A stretch of 64,000 nt of DNA from CAYOUV01 sp963790075 (GTDB taxonomy: Bacteria > Chloroflexota > Anaerolineae > Anaerolineales > Villigracilaceae): NCBI GenBank assembly GCA_963790075.1, contig CAWBNG010000004.1, forward strand, positions 1,178,001-1,242,000. Direction: 5' to 3'. The notes beneath the pieces are model-generated. The model was given only the letters and a program-made list of their open reading frames with translations. It made no database searches and was not told the origin of the DNA. Below, piece by piece: positions 41,143 to 50,061 of this stretch (position 1 is the stretch's first letter; each line of letters begins with the position of its first letter). The position numbers and the translations under genes were made by a program.

Positions 41143-42756
41143 TTATGGTAAGTTCGTCAACCAGTAGGCCGTAACCGGAGGCAGCTTGATTGTCACAGGT
41201 TGGTCCTTGGGACCAAATTGAATTTGTGCCCCAACCAGTAATTCGTGGATGGGGTGACCATCAAACGGTATGGATGGGATCGTCACATCTACTGGTTCAT
41301 CCGAGAAATTATACAACGCGATGAGCCAATCTGCCCCCTGCTGATAAACCAGCCCCCAGGCACCGGATCCGGAGGCTTGTAGCTTCAAGATTTGAAATTC
41401 GCCTCCCTCGAAGGTGGGTGAGTTGGCGCGGATTTGCAGTATCTGCCGGTAAAAGTTCAGCAATGAAGCGGGGTTTTTATCTTCTTCTTCAACGGATATC
41501 CCGTCATTGGGTTGGTTCCAGCGATCGGCTGGTACAAACCAGGTGGTTTGCCCTGCGCCAGCTTCGGCAGCATACCAATCCATCGGTTCACGACGGTAGT
41601 TGTCCCAGTTGGGCGGTCCGCCCTTTTGGCCGGGCATCCCGATTTCCTCGCCGTAATAAATCATGATCGCTCCGGGCAGCGCCGCCAGAAAGGCAGCCGC
41701 CAGTCGCAAACGAGCCGGGTCATTGCCCAGTTTGGTGGCCAGGCGGTTCATGTCATGGTCGGACAGGAATTTTAAAGGCATAGCCTGGCTCGGGAACAGG
41801 TTCTCGTCTTGAAAGAGCGAGTCGAGCAGGGCCGGGTAACTATTCCCGGACAGGATGCCTTCATTGTTCGCTTCCGATCCGCTCAGCAAGAGTTCATTCA
41901 GCGGAAAATCGAACAAGGCGTCGAACTGATCGGCGAAGTAATAATTCAGATCTGATGGGCTGTGCACCCAGGCCTCTCCGAGCAAGACCGCGTTGGGATT
42001 TGCATCTTTGATGCGTTGGCGCAACGCGACGAAAAACTCGCGCGGGGGAAAAGTTGCGTTGTCGATTCGAAAGCCATCTACACCGTTGGCATAATTCCCG
42101 TCACCGTTTAAGTCGAGCCAGTAAAGGGCAGCCTTTGAAAGATAATCGACAACTTCAGGATTGTAATGATTGAAACGCGGCATCTCTTCGTTGCCTGCAA
42201 ACCCTGCGTATTTTGTGTGCGCATCATTAGTCCAGACAAACCAATTACTGTATTTCGAAGCTGGATTGCCCAGCGCGTCCAGGAAAATCGGATTCTCATT
42301 CGACAGGTGTGAAGGCACAAAGTCCAGGATAATGTGCATGCCGCGTTGGTGAACTGCGGAGACCAGGGATTGCAAGTCGCCCAGCGTGCCGTATTCCGGG
42401 TTGACAGCCAGGTAGTCTGTCACGTCGTAGCCGTGCACAGAAGGGGATGGGTAGATTGGCATCAACCAGAGCGTATTGACGTGCAAGGATTGCAGGTAAT
42501 CCAGGTGCGCTTCGATTCCGCGTAAGTCGCCAATTCCGTCACCGTTGGAATCGGCAAAGGAGCGTACGAAGATCTCGTAAACGATTGCATTTCGAAACCA
42601 TACCGGTGTGATGTAGGGGATATCGGTCGGCTCGGGCGTAAGAGTTGGCGCGGTCGTGGCCGTGAACACAGGCGTCCCTGGGAGCGGGGCTATGCTCGGG
42701 CCGCAGGCTGTCAATAAGATAGCGAACAGAAGCAGGAAGGTGATGCGCTTGGTCAT
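41143..42756 (-). CDS. Lipoprotein alpha-amylase (GH13)
   Basis: A 537-residue protein from the ATG at 42756; a GTG 12 nt upstream is an alternative. The N-terminus is a lipoprotein signal (KRITFLLLFAILLTAC) with a Thr/Pro-rich spacer to about residue 45. The GH13 barrel shows IILDFVPSH (I), GFRIDNATF with the nucleophile (II), LLGEAW with the acid/base (III) and FLSDHDMNR (IV), plus a calcium-type loop DSNGDGIGD. It should degrade starch outside the membrane and feed the neighbouring ABC importer. A terminator-like hairpin separates it from the permease genes, so it may be expressed at a lower level. Confidence 0.9.
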   Translation of the reverse strand: MTKRITFLLLFAILLTACGPSIAPLPGTPVFTATTAPTLTPEPTDIPYITPVWFRNAIVYEIFVRSFADSNGDGIGDLRGIEAHLDYLQSLHVNTLWLMPIYPSPSVHGYDVTDYLAVNPEYGTLGDLQSLVSAVHQRGMHIILDFVPSHLSNENPIFLDALGNPASKYSNWFVWTNDAHTKYAGFAGNEEMPRFNHYNPEVVDYLSKAALYWLDLNGDGNYANGVDGFRIDNATFPPREFFVALRQRIKDANPNAVLLGEAWVHSPSDLNYYFADQFDALFDFPLNELLLSGSEANNEGILSGNSYPALLDSLFQDENLFPSQAMPLKFLSDHDMNRLATKLGNDPARLRLAAAFLAALPGAIMIYYGEEIGMPGQKGGPPNWDNYRREPMDWYAAEAGAGQTTWFVPADRWNQPNDGISVEEEDKNPASLLNFYRQILQIRANSPTFEGGEFQILKLQASGSGAWGLVYQQGADWLIALYNFSDEPVDVTIPSIPFDGHPIHELLVGAQIQFGPKDQPVTIKLPPVTAYWLTNLP

Positions 42757-42768
42757 GGCTGTTGTCAC

Positions 42769-42803
42769 AAAAACAGAGAACGCAGACGATTCTGCGCTCT
42801 CTG
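42769..42803 (-). terminator. Hairpin with U-tract between malG-type permease and amylase genes
   Basis: On the minus strand CAGAGAGCGCAGA pairs with TCTGCGTTCTCTG (one G-U) and is followed by TTTTT. It lies directly before the amylase start, suggesting partial termination inside the operon. Confidence 0.7.
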
Positions 42804-42821
42804 TTGTCGAAGAAAAATCGA

Positions 42822-43721
42822 TTAACCTTTCACGCCGCCGACGGTCAGGCCGGAAACAAGATAACGTTGCATCGCAAAGAACAGAACGACGATGGGGATG
42901 CTCATCAGGATAGACATGGCTGAGAATTCAGACCAGGGCGTGGAATATTGTCCTTGCATCGAGCGCAGGGCCATGGCCAGCGTGAAGCGGGCAGGGTCAT
43001 CCAGGAAGGTCCAGGCCAGAATGAATTCAGTCCAGCCGGTCATGAAACTGAACAGAACGGTGACCGCCAAGGCCGGAACCGAAAGCGGCAGGATGATACG
43101 GAAGAAGGTCTGGGTGATGCTGGCGCCGTCGATCAGGGCCGCTTCCTCGAGTTCCTTTGGTACGGTGTCAAAATAGCCTTTCAGGTTCCAGATGGCAAAA
43201 GGCAGAGCCGTAGAGGCATAGGCGATCATCAACCCATACAAGGTGGAACGCAGCGACTCGCCAGCAATTTTTATCTGACTGAGTAAGACATACAAGGGAG
43301 CCAGTGTAGCAGTCGAGGGAAGCATGAGCAGCACGATGAAGCCGATCATGCCGGCCTGGCGGCCGATAAACTGGAAGCGTGAGAAGGCATAAGCTGCTGA
43401 TGCGCCCAGAAAAACCGAAAGCACGCTTGTGCCCAGTGCAACGAACAGGCTATTGCCCAGAAGTTTTCCAAAGGTCATGCAGGAACTGACATCGAGCGGG
43501 TTCTTGCAGAGCAACTGAAAAGGTTCGAGCAGGACTTTTCGGAAAGCCTGTAGCGACGCTCCTGGAGGGATTAATGTCAGACTCAGCGGCTTGTCGATAT
43601 TACGCGGATCGAGCGCCATTGAGATGATCCAAATAATGGGAAACAGGACCATGGCGGTGACCAGTAGTAGGAAAACCTGAACGCCGATCTGCTTCCAGAT
43701 ATCCTTGGCGGTTTTAGGCAT
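42822..43721 (-). CDS. Maltodextrin ABC transporter permease, MalG-type
   Basis: A 299-residue membrane protein with six helices. The EAA loop that contacts the ATPase reads EEAALIDGASITQTFFRIILPLSVPALA. It ends YLVSGLTVGGVKG, the usual MalG-type tail. It overlaps the upstream permease by 8 nt. Together with that gene it forms the membrane channel of a CUT1-type sugar importer next to two amylases. Confidence 0.93.
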   Translation of the reverse strand: MPKTAKDIWKQIGVQVFLLLVTAMVLFPIIWIISMALDPRNIDKPLSLTLIPPGASLQAFRKVLLEPFQLLCKNPLDVSSCMTFGKLLGNSLFVALGTSVLSVFLGASAAYAFSRFQFIGRQAGMIGFIVLLMLPSTATLAPLYVLLSQIKIAGESLRSTLYGLMIAYASTALPFAIWNLKGYFDTVPKELEEAALIDGASITQTFFRIILPLSVPALAVTVLFSFMTGWTEFILAWTFLDDPARFTLAMALRSMQGQYSTPWSEFSAMSILMSIPIVVLFFAMQRYLVSGLTVGGVKG

Positions 43722-44778
43722 TATAGGCCTCCGTTGCTCGCGTAACGCGGTTCTGGAGCATTGTCAGGATGAATAACACGACGAAGACAACAATGCTGAA
43801 GGCTGCGGCCACACCGTACAAGCGCTGTTCGTAAACCAGCTTGAACGATTGCGTGATCAGGATTTCTGTCCTCCCGAACGGCCCCCCTCGCGATACAAAG
43901 TAGATCACGTTGAATTGATTGAATGTCCAAATCGTGCCCAGCATGATGGCCGGGACCATGGCAGGGCGGATCATCGGCACGGTGATATTCCAAAATTTCT
44001 GCCAGCCATTGGCGCCGTCCATGTCGGCTGCTTCATAAAGTTCATTGGGAATAGACTGCAAGGCACCGGTAGCTACGATGGTCATAAATGGCCAGCCCAG
44101 CCAGATATTTACGACCAAGACGGCATAGAAGGCAAGTGGCAAGAAACTGAGCAGGCCTCCAACAGGAGGAACGGTCGAGTCAAACCAGCGGATATGTGAA
44201 TTGAATGCAGTCCCGAAATATTTATTGAAATCGGCAATCATGTAATTGATGGCGCCGAAATTTTCATCGAACATATTGCGCCAGGTCAGGGCTGCAATAT
44301 ATCCGGGGATTGCCCAGGGCAGCACAAACAACGCACGGTAGATGCGCCGCCCGAACAAGTTCTTGCTGTTTAGGGCCAGGGCGATCAGTACCCCAAGTGA
44401 CACATGGAAAATGATATTGACGACAGTCCAGGTGAAATTAAAAAGTAACAATCTCCCGAAATCATAGTTTTCAATTGCCAGGTTGTTCGTCAGGATTTTG
44501 ATGAAATTTCCCAGGCCCAGGGGAGCCACGTAGGATGGTGCATATTTTGCCCAGGAGGCCGGGTTGAAGATGTTGAAACGCAAGTTCTTGATGCGAAAAT
44601 CCGTGAAGGCCATCCAGACCTGAAAGGCCTGCGGGAAAAATGTGATAATCAGCATTAACAGACTGGCAGGGGCGATATATAGCCAGGCTGTACGCGAGCG
44701 CTTGAGTGACCGTATAAATTCTCCGCGCTTGAGTTTTTTTGCATCAACGGAAGTAAGTACGGTTTCGGTAACTGCCAT
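43714..44778 (-). CDS. Maltodextrin ABC transporter permease, MalF-type
   Basis: A 354-residue membrane protein with GGAGG before the ATG. The first helix (TAWLYIAPASLLMLIITFFPQAFQVWMAFTDF) and the EAA loop (YEAADMDGANGWQKFWNITVPMIRPA) are typical of CUT1 importers. A large periplasmic-type insertion lies between the first helices (about residues 60-110). It pairs with the downstream MalG-type subunit. Confidence 0.93.
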   Translation of the reverse strand: MAVTETVLTSVDAKKLKRGEFIRSLKRSRTAWLYIAPASLLMLIITFFPQAFQVWMAFTDFRIKNLRFNIFNPASWAKYAPSYVAPLGLGNFIKILTNNLAIENYDFGRLLLFNFTWTVVNIIFHVSLGVLIALALNSKNLFGRRIYRALFVLPWAIPGYIAALTWRNMFDENFGAINYMIADFNKYFGTAFNSHIRWFDSTVPPVGGLLSFLPLAFYAVLVVNIWLGWPFMTIVATGALQSIPNELYEAADMDGANGWQKFWNITVPMIRPAMVPAIMLGTIWTFNQFNVIYFVSRGGPFGRTEILITQSFKLVYEQRLYGVAAAFSIVVFVVLFILTMLQNRVTRATEAYNA

Positions 44779-44832
44779 CGCCGTTCTCCTCCATGAGACC
44801 TGGTATTGAAATTAGGGATGAGTGCTTGGTGA

Positions 44833-44863
44833 AATCAGGTGGGAGGATTCCTCCCACCTGATT
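44833..44863 (-). promoter_or_regulatory. Intercistronic hairpin after the binding-protein gene
   Basis: AATCAGGTGGGAGG and CCTCCCACCTGATT form a perfect 14-bp stem with a 3-nt loop, without a T run. Such hairpins after binding-protein genes stabilise that part of the mRNA or reduce read-through into the permeases. Confidence 0.6.
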
Positions 44864-44880
44864 AGTGCCTTAAAGAGGCT

Positions 44881-46153
44881 TTACGGCCCCTTGATTTCGG
44901 CGACCTTGGCGGTCACAGCATCGAAGGCATCTTGCAGAGCGGTTGCCGGGTCGGCACCTTCTTCTACAACCTTCTTGAGCATATTGTTCATTGGATCCCA
45001 ATAAGCACCCATTTCGGGGATGACCGGGAAGGCGGTGCCACCGGCGAAGGCAGCGACGGATTGCTGCATCATTGGATCAGTGACTTCCACACCGCTGATG
45101 GCGGGAATGTGGGCAGCCTTGTTTGGATCAGCCAGCAGAGTTCTGAGCATCGCTTCCGAGGAAGTATTGCATGAAGGCCCAGGTAGCATCTTTGTTCTCG
45201 GCGGTCACATTGGCGCTCATGTAGATGTTTTCGGTCTGGACGTAACCCGACATGGGGGAGGGCCAGGGATCGATCGCCAGGTTGTCAGCACCAACTGCTG
45301 CCGCTAAGGCAGAAATGTTCCAGGTGCCGTCGATGATGATGCCGGCTTTGCCGGCCTTGAACAGGTTGACATCATCGTCGGTATTGTTGGTGACCGATCC
45401 AGCATCTTTGAAGCGGTTGACCAGATTGACCCAATCGACTCCCTTGGCATCGTTGAAGGCGGGCGTGCCATCGTCATTCATTAACTTGCCGCCGACGCCA
45501 TTAAGGTTACCAGCTGCGAAGAAGAAGCCGTATTCAAGGTAAGCACCCTTGACATCACCACTGGTCGCCGCAGTAGCTTTGGCAACCAAATCATCAAAGG
45601 AAGTGGGAGCTTCGGGGACGATGGAAGTATTGCGGAACATAACCACGCCCTTGATGGTTTCAGGCAGGCCAATCAAAGCACCCTTATACTGGGTTGCGCC
45701 CAGAGCGGCAGGATTGATGGTGCCCAGGAAATCAGATGACGCATCACTTGAGATGTCCGCAACCAGGTTGGCGTCATATAGTGCAGGACCCCAGTCTGCT
45801 GCACCAATTAGAATATCAGGACCTTCACCGGTGGCGGCCGCGGTTTCGAACTTGCTGCGCAGGTCATCGAAGGGCACGTAGAGCACATCCACACTGACGT
45901 TTGGATACGCAGCATTGAAGGCTGAGAGGACTTCGTTCAGGCTCCAGATTTCATTGGTTTTCCAAGCGTGCCAGATGGTTACACTGCCGGACAGCGGATT
46001 CGCGGTGGGCTGAGGTTCCGCGGGAGTATCTCCGCTTGGGGCCTCGGTTGCGGCCGGGGCTTCCGGGGAGGGGGCGGCTTTGGGCCCGCAGGCCGAAAGC
46101 GCAAAGGCAGCGATCAATAGAACGCTTGCCATCAATAGAATGGTTTTCTTCAT
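44881..46153 (-). pseudogene. Sugar-binding lipoprotein of the maltodextrin importer, frameshifted
   Basis: The first frame (from the ATG at 46153, AAGGAG upstream) starts with a lipoprotein signal (LLIAAFALSAC) and an Ala/Pro spacer. It continues as a MalE-type binding protein (SVTIWHAWKTNEIWSLNEVLSAF, GPDILIGAADWG, LPETIKGVVMFRN, GTWNISALAAAVG) to ATWAFMQYFL, where it runs into a stop. The protein continues in another frame with SSEAMLRTLLADPNKAAHIPAIS to IKGP. The shift of one base lies near 45155-45167. Restored, the product would be about 420 residues. The rest of the locus is intact, so a sequencing error is quite possible. Confidence 0.85.
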
Positions 46154-46244
46154 TTCTCTTTCACTCCTTGGTAACAGAATAGGTCTTAACTGTTGGGCTG
46201 ATTGCGAGTAAATGGTTTGCTGAAATCACCTCCTTAATATGAGT

Positions 46245-47345
46245 TTATTTAACAGCCAACTCAGATTGGGCGTCGAAGATGTGGAAGTTGTCCATATTGA
46301 AGACCATCTCCACCTCTTCTCCAATGCGGTGCGAGGAGCGCGGATCGACACGTGCCACGAAGCTGTTCTTGCCGCTCAGCATGTACATGAAGATCTCGTT
46401 GCCCATCAATTCGGTCACATCCACCTTGGCCGTGATCTTCTCGGCATGGATGTTCCCCGGGGTGAAGTGCGGGTCGTGGATGTTCTCCGGCCGGATGCCG
46501 AAGATGACGCGCTTGTCGACCAGGTTCTGGTAGGTCGCGCTGCGCTCCTGCGGGATCTGGATCACGAAGTCGCCGCTGTCCACCACCAGCCGTCCACCGT
46601 CCTTGCGCAGCTTGGCCGGGAAGAAGTTCATGGCCGGGGAGCCGATGAAGCCGGCCACGAACAGGTTGGCCGGGTTGTCGTACAGGTTCTGCGGCGTGTC
46701 GATCTGCTGCAGTTGCCCTTTGTTGATCACCGCGATGCGCGTGGCCATCGTCATGGCTTCGGTCTGGTCGTGCGTGACGTAGATGAAGGTGGTCTGCAGA
46801 CGCTGGTGCAGCTTGCTGATCTCGGTCCGCATTTGCACCCGCAGCTTGGCGTCCAGGTTGGAGAGCGGCTCGTCGAACAGGAACACCTTCGGCTCGCGCA
46901 CGATCGCGCGTCCCAGCGCCACCCGCTGGCGCTGTCCGCCTGAGAGCTGGCGCGGTTTGCGGTCCAGGTACTCCTGGATGTCCAGGATCTCGGCCGCTTC
47001 CTGCACCCGGCGCTTGATATCCTCCTTGGGCGTCTTGCGCAGTTTGAGCCCGAAGGCCATGTTGTCGTAGACCGACAGGTGCGGGTAGAGCGCGTAGGAC
47101 TGGAAGACCATGGCAATGTCGCGATCCTTGGGGGCGACGTCGTTGACCACGCGATCTTCGATCGAGATCTTGCCCTCGGTGATCTCCTCCAGACCGGCCA
47201 GCAGGCGCAGGGCGGTGGTCTTGCCGCAGCCCGAAGGCCCGACCAGCACCAGGAATTCCTTGTCCGCTACCTGGATGCTCAGATCGTCGACCGCGGTCGT
47301 CTCCCCGAATTTCTTGGTCACTTGATCATAGGTTACATTTGCCAT
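46245..47345 (-). CDS. MsmX/UgpC-type sugar ABC transporter ATPase
   Basis: A 366-residue ATPase with GGAGG before the ATG. Motifs: Walker A GPSGCGKTT, Q-loop MVFQSYALYPHLSVYDN, signature LSGGQRQRVALGRA, Walker B VFLFDEPLSNLD and switch histidine THDQTEAMTMA. The C-terminal regulatory OB-like domain (PENIHDPHFTPGN, DVTELMGNEIFMY) is that of MsmX/MalK proteins. It opens the maltodextrin operon. Because the second sugar ABC locus has no intact ATPase, this protein probably energises both. Confidence 0.93.
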   Translation of the reverse strand: MANVTYDQVTKKFGETTAVDDLSIQVADKEFLVLVGPSGCGKTTALRLLAGLEEITEGKISIEDRVVNDVAPKDRDIAMVFQSYALYPHLSVYDNMAFGLKLRKTPKEDIKRRVQEAAEILDIQEYLDRKPRQLSGGQRQRVALGRAIVREPKVFLFDEPLSNLDAKLRVQMRTEISKLHQRLQTTFIYVTHDQTEAMTMATRIAVINKGQLQQIDTPQNLYDNPANLFVAGFIGSPAMNFFPAKLRKDGGRLVVDSGDFVIQIPQERSATYQNLVDKRVIFGIRPENIHDPHFTPGNIHAEKITAKVDVTELMGNEIFMYMLSGKNSFVARVDPRSSHRIGEEVEMVFNMDNFHIFDAQSELAVK

Positions 47346-47379
47346 GCGTTTGCCTCCAGATATGTTTATTTGCTGAACG

Positions 47380-47398
47380 AAATGATATTTTCATTATA
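47380..47398 (-). promoter_or_regulatory. Possible promoter/operator of the maltodextrin operon
   Basis: On the minus strand TATAAT (47398-47393) overlaps a small inverted repeat AATGA-N5-TCATT. No good -35 lies at the right distance. A ROK repressor gene is encoded just upstream. Confidence 0.3.
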
Positions 47399-47442
47399 AC
47401 CATATGGAAGAATCAAAAAATTAAAAATCGAGACGCAACGAA

Positions 47443-48707
47443 TTAGGTCCCAATAACCACATTTGCTTTCCCTTCTGCGATTTGATGCATGGCAATTGAT
47501 ACGGCTTGGACGACCGCTCCCATGCTGGCCGAACGCCTGCCAAGCAAGGCTGTCGTGATACGGACAGCTTGCACAGCCGCGGGCAGGCTGCGGGTTTGAA
47601 CGGCCATGCGCACGGGCTCGAGAAACAGGTCGCCGATTTGTGAAATGCCGCCACCGACCACTACCATATTGGGATTAACAAATTTACGATCCCTGCGATC
47701 GCGATTCCGAGGTAGCTGCCGGCTTGAGTAAAAATTTGTTGGGCGATCAAATCTCCCTTTCGGGCTGCTGCGGCGACATCTGCGCCAGTGATATTCTCGA
47801 TTGGTTTGATACTGCTTAATTGCGTGCGTAACCCCTTTTTGACAGCTTCCCGGGCTTGACGGGCGATAGCTTGTCCGCCTGCAATTGCTTCAAGACAACC
47901 ACGATTGCCACAAGAGCATAGGGGACCATTTTCTTCGATAGTTAAGTGACCAATTTCACCGGCGGAACCCGTTGCCCCACTATAAATTTGTCCGTCAAGC
48001 AAAAGTCCTGCACCAATGCCAGTACCGACTTTGATGTATGCTAAGTTGTTTTCGCCTCGCCCGGCACCATATGCCCATTCACCAAGCGCCCCCAATTCCG
48101 CATCGTTGTTCAGCGACACAGGGCACCCCAACTTTTTTTCAAGTGTTTCGCGAATAGGGAAACGATCCCAGCCCGGCATGATTGGTGGAGCCAAAACCAT
48201 ACCGGCGTCTGTGACGATTGGGCCCGGAACACCCAGCCCGATTGCCAGGATGTCATGTATATTAATATTAGCTCGCGCAGCGATTTCACGCAAAAGAGTT
48301 TCAGCTTGGTTGAGAGATGCTTGGGGACCTTCATTAATATTGAAGGATATTTCTTTTTCTTCGAGTACATATGCCGCAAAATTGGCGATTACGACCGACG
48401 TGTGAGTTGCACCCATGTCGATTCCGGCAACATAGCCTCGGTTTGGATTTACTTCAAGGTTAATAGGGGGGCGTCCGTTACTGGTGGAACGACTTTCCGC
48501 TTCGCGAATTGTGTTTGTTTCGATGAGATCGTTAACGATCGTGGTAACCGCGGCCCGACTTAACTCCATATGTTGAGCTAATTCAGCACGTGAAATTCCG
48601 CCGGAGGTAAACCGGATTAAATCTAAAATAGCATGTTTGTTAAGACTTTTTACATTGGGGGCTGGAATATAATTGAAATATGCGCTCACTGACGCAATCC
48701 TGGGCAA
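47443..48707 (-). pseudogene. ROK-family transcriptional repressor, frameshifted near the C-terminus
   Basis: The first frame (TTG at 48707 or GTG at 48689) has an N-terminal winged helix (ISRAELAQHMELSRAAVTTIVNDLIE), then the ROK ligand domain (GIDMGATHTSVVIA, VGTGIGAGLLLDGQIYSG, GEIGHLTI) and zinc cysteines in CSCGNRGCLE. It ends prematurely at IVNLLIPIW. The next frame carries on as NPNMVVVGGGISQIGDLFLEPVR to VVIGT. Restoring one missing base near 47660-47685 gives IVNLVNPNMVVVGGG, the normal ROK sequence. It is adjacent to the maltodextrin operon, which it probably controls. Confidence 0.85.
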
Positions 48708-48730
48708 AAAATGCTCGGAATTCTGCTAAC

Positions 48731-48758
48731 ATAATATCATGGAAAAAATGTTTGTCAA
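48731..48758 (-). promoter_or_regulatory. Promoter of the first ROK repressor gene
   Basis: On the minus strand TTGACA (48758-48753), a 16-nt spacer and TATTAT (48736-48731). The -35 is inside TTTGT...ACAAA (48751-48771), a possible operator half-site pair. Confidence 0.55.
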
Positions 48759-48828
48759 TATGTTTAACAAAGTCGGGATAATAAATGCCTCATTCCAATT
48801 TCAGAATGAGGCGCATTGCGTGAGATTG

Positions 48829-48925
48829 TTATCGATTTAATGCGCTCCAACCAGCTAATTGTGCGCTTTCTCCCAATTCAACTCCAATGCGCAAGAGTTG
48901 ATTGTATTTTTTAGTCCGATTTGAG
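48829..48925 (-). pseudogene. 3' relic of a second enolase gene
   Basis: Translated on the minus strand the segment reads KYNQLLRIGVELGESA and AGWSALNR before a stop. This closely matches the end of the intact enolase at 54046-55338 (KYNQLLRIEAELGESA, AGWSALK). Only about 30 codons remain, joined directly to an ABC ATPase fragment. Confidence 0.75.
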
Positions 48926-49162
48926 CATAGGATTGGCTATATGTGCTTTCTGCCCCTCAGGGAGTATCTCTCCCTCATCTGGAATATAAGCCCCACTAAG
49001 GACCTTCATAAGTGTGGATTTACCTGCGGCATTATTACCTACCAACCCCTGGCCTTCATTGTGATATAAAGCCAAATCCACTCCATGCAAAGCTTGGACA
49101 GCACCAAAGTTTTTCTTGATGTTTCGCATTTCCACGACAGGTATATTTTCTGATGGATACAT
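48911..49162 (-). pseudogene. 5' relic of an RbsA-type sugar ABC ATPase
   Basis: About 83 codons from a possible ATG at 49162: VVEMRNIKKNFGAVQALHGVDL, a modified Walker A (GNNAAGKST), LMKVLSGAYIPDEGEI and HIANP. This matches the start of the first ATPase domain of RbsA/XylG-type proteins (about 500 residues). The frame ends at a stop right where the enolase relic begins, so a deletion has fused the two. Confidence 0.78.
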
Positions 49163-49236
49163 CCTTTCACCCGGAAGGAAAATAAAAGCAACCATGATCT
49201 TTACATTTCCAAAGACAAAAGTTTGAATTTCACGAT

Positions 49237-50061
49237 TTAGCCTTTGAGCGCACCCGCCATCAATCCACGCAGGAAGTAACGTCCAAGGAAGATGTAAACC
49301 AACAGGGTTGGCAAGGCCGCCAGCAGAGTGGCTGCCATCAGAACGTTCCATTGAACCAGTTGGCTGCCCGCGAGATTATTCAGCGCCACGGTTACGGGCC
49401 AGTGGGATTGGTTTGTCAGGATCACAGCGAACAGGAATTCGTTCCAGGCCTGTGTAAACTGCCAAATGATTACCACGGCAAAACTCGGAGCGGAGAGAGG
49501 CAGCATGATATAACGGTAAACGCTCATCAGGTTGGCGCCATCGATCCGTCCTGCTTCGATGATTTCCGTTCCAATCCCGGCATAGTAATTGCGGAAGATC
49601 AAAGTCGTGATAGGGATACCGTAAATAATATGCACGAGGACGAGTCCGGGCAAATCTCCGTACAGTTTGATGTATTGCATAAATTTGACCAGAGGGATCA
49701 GAATGCTCTGGTAAGGAATGAACATTCCAAATAAGATCAAGGTAAAGATCAAATTCGACCCGCGGAATTTCCATTTGGAAAGCAGATAGCCATTGAATGA
49801 GCCAAGCAGTGCCGAAAGCAATGCCTCTGGAATGACCATCAACAAACTATTGTTGATATTAGGGGCCAGCTGTTTATAGCCTGCGATGAAGTTGTCAATG
49901 TGCAGGCCGCTGATAGGCAAGGCCCACATTGTTTTGAGATCAACTTGATTAAGGGGTTTCAAACCTGTCAGCACCAGCAGATAGACCGGCAACAAATATA
50001 CCAGGGCAAGCGCGATCAAAATAAAATAGAAAAGAAATCTTAGCGCAATCCGTCGGTTCAA
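49237..50061 (-). CDS. Sugar ABC transporter permease, MalG-type (second locus)
   Basis: A 274-residue, six-helix membrane protein starting with TTG whose first bases overlap the stop of the upstream permease (TTGA). The EAA loop reads IEAGRIDGANLMSVYRYIMLPLSAPSFA, and the tail is RYFLRGLMAGALKG. It forms the channel of a CUT1-type importer together with the gene at 50058. The substrate is unknown. Confidence 0.92.
   Translation of the reverse strand: MNRRIALRFLFYFILIALALVYLLPVYLLVLTGLKPLNQVDLKTMWALPISGLHIDNFIAGYKQLAPNINNSLLMVIPEALLSALLGSFNGYLLSKWKFRGSNLIFTLILFGMFIPYQSILIPLVKFMQYIKLYGDLPGLVLVHIIYGIPITTLIFRNYYAGIGTEIIEAGRIDGANLMSVYRYIMLPLSAPSFAVVIIWQFTQAWNEFLFAVILTNQSHWPVTVALNNLAGSQLVQWNVLMAATLLAALPTLLVYIFLGRYFLRGLMAGALKG

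Noticed and set aside
46239..46943. 234-codon plus-strand frame opposite the sugar ATPase gene
   Set aside because: The His/Asp/Arg-rich product is typical of antisense translation of a GC-rich ATPase gene.
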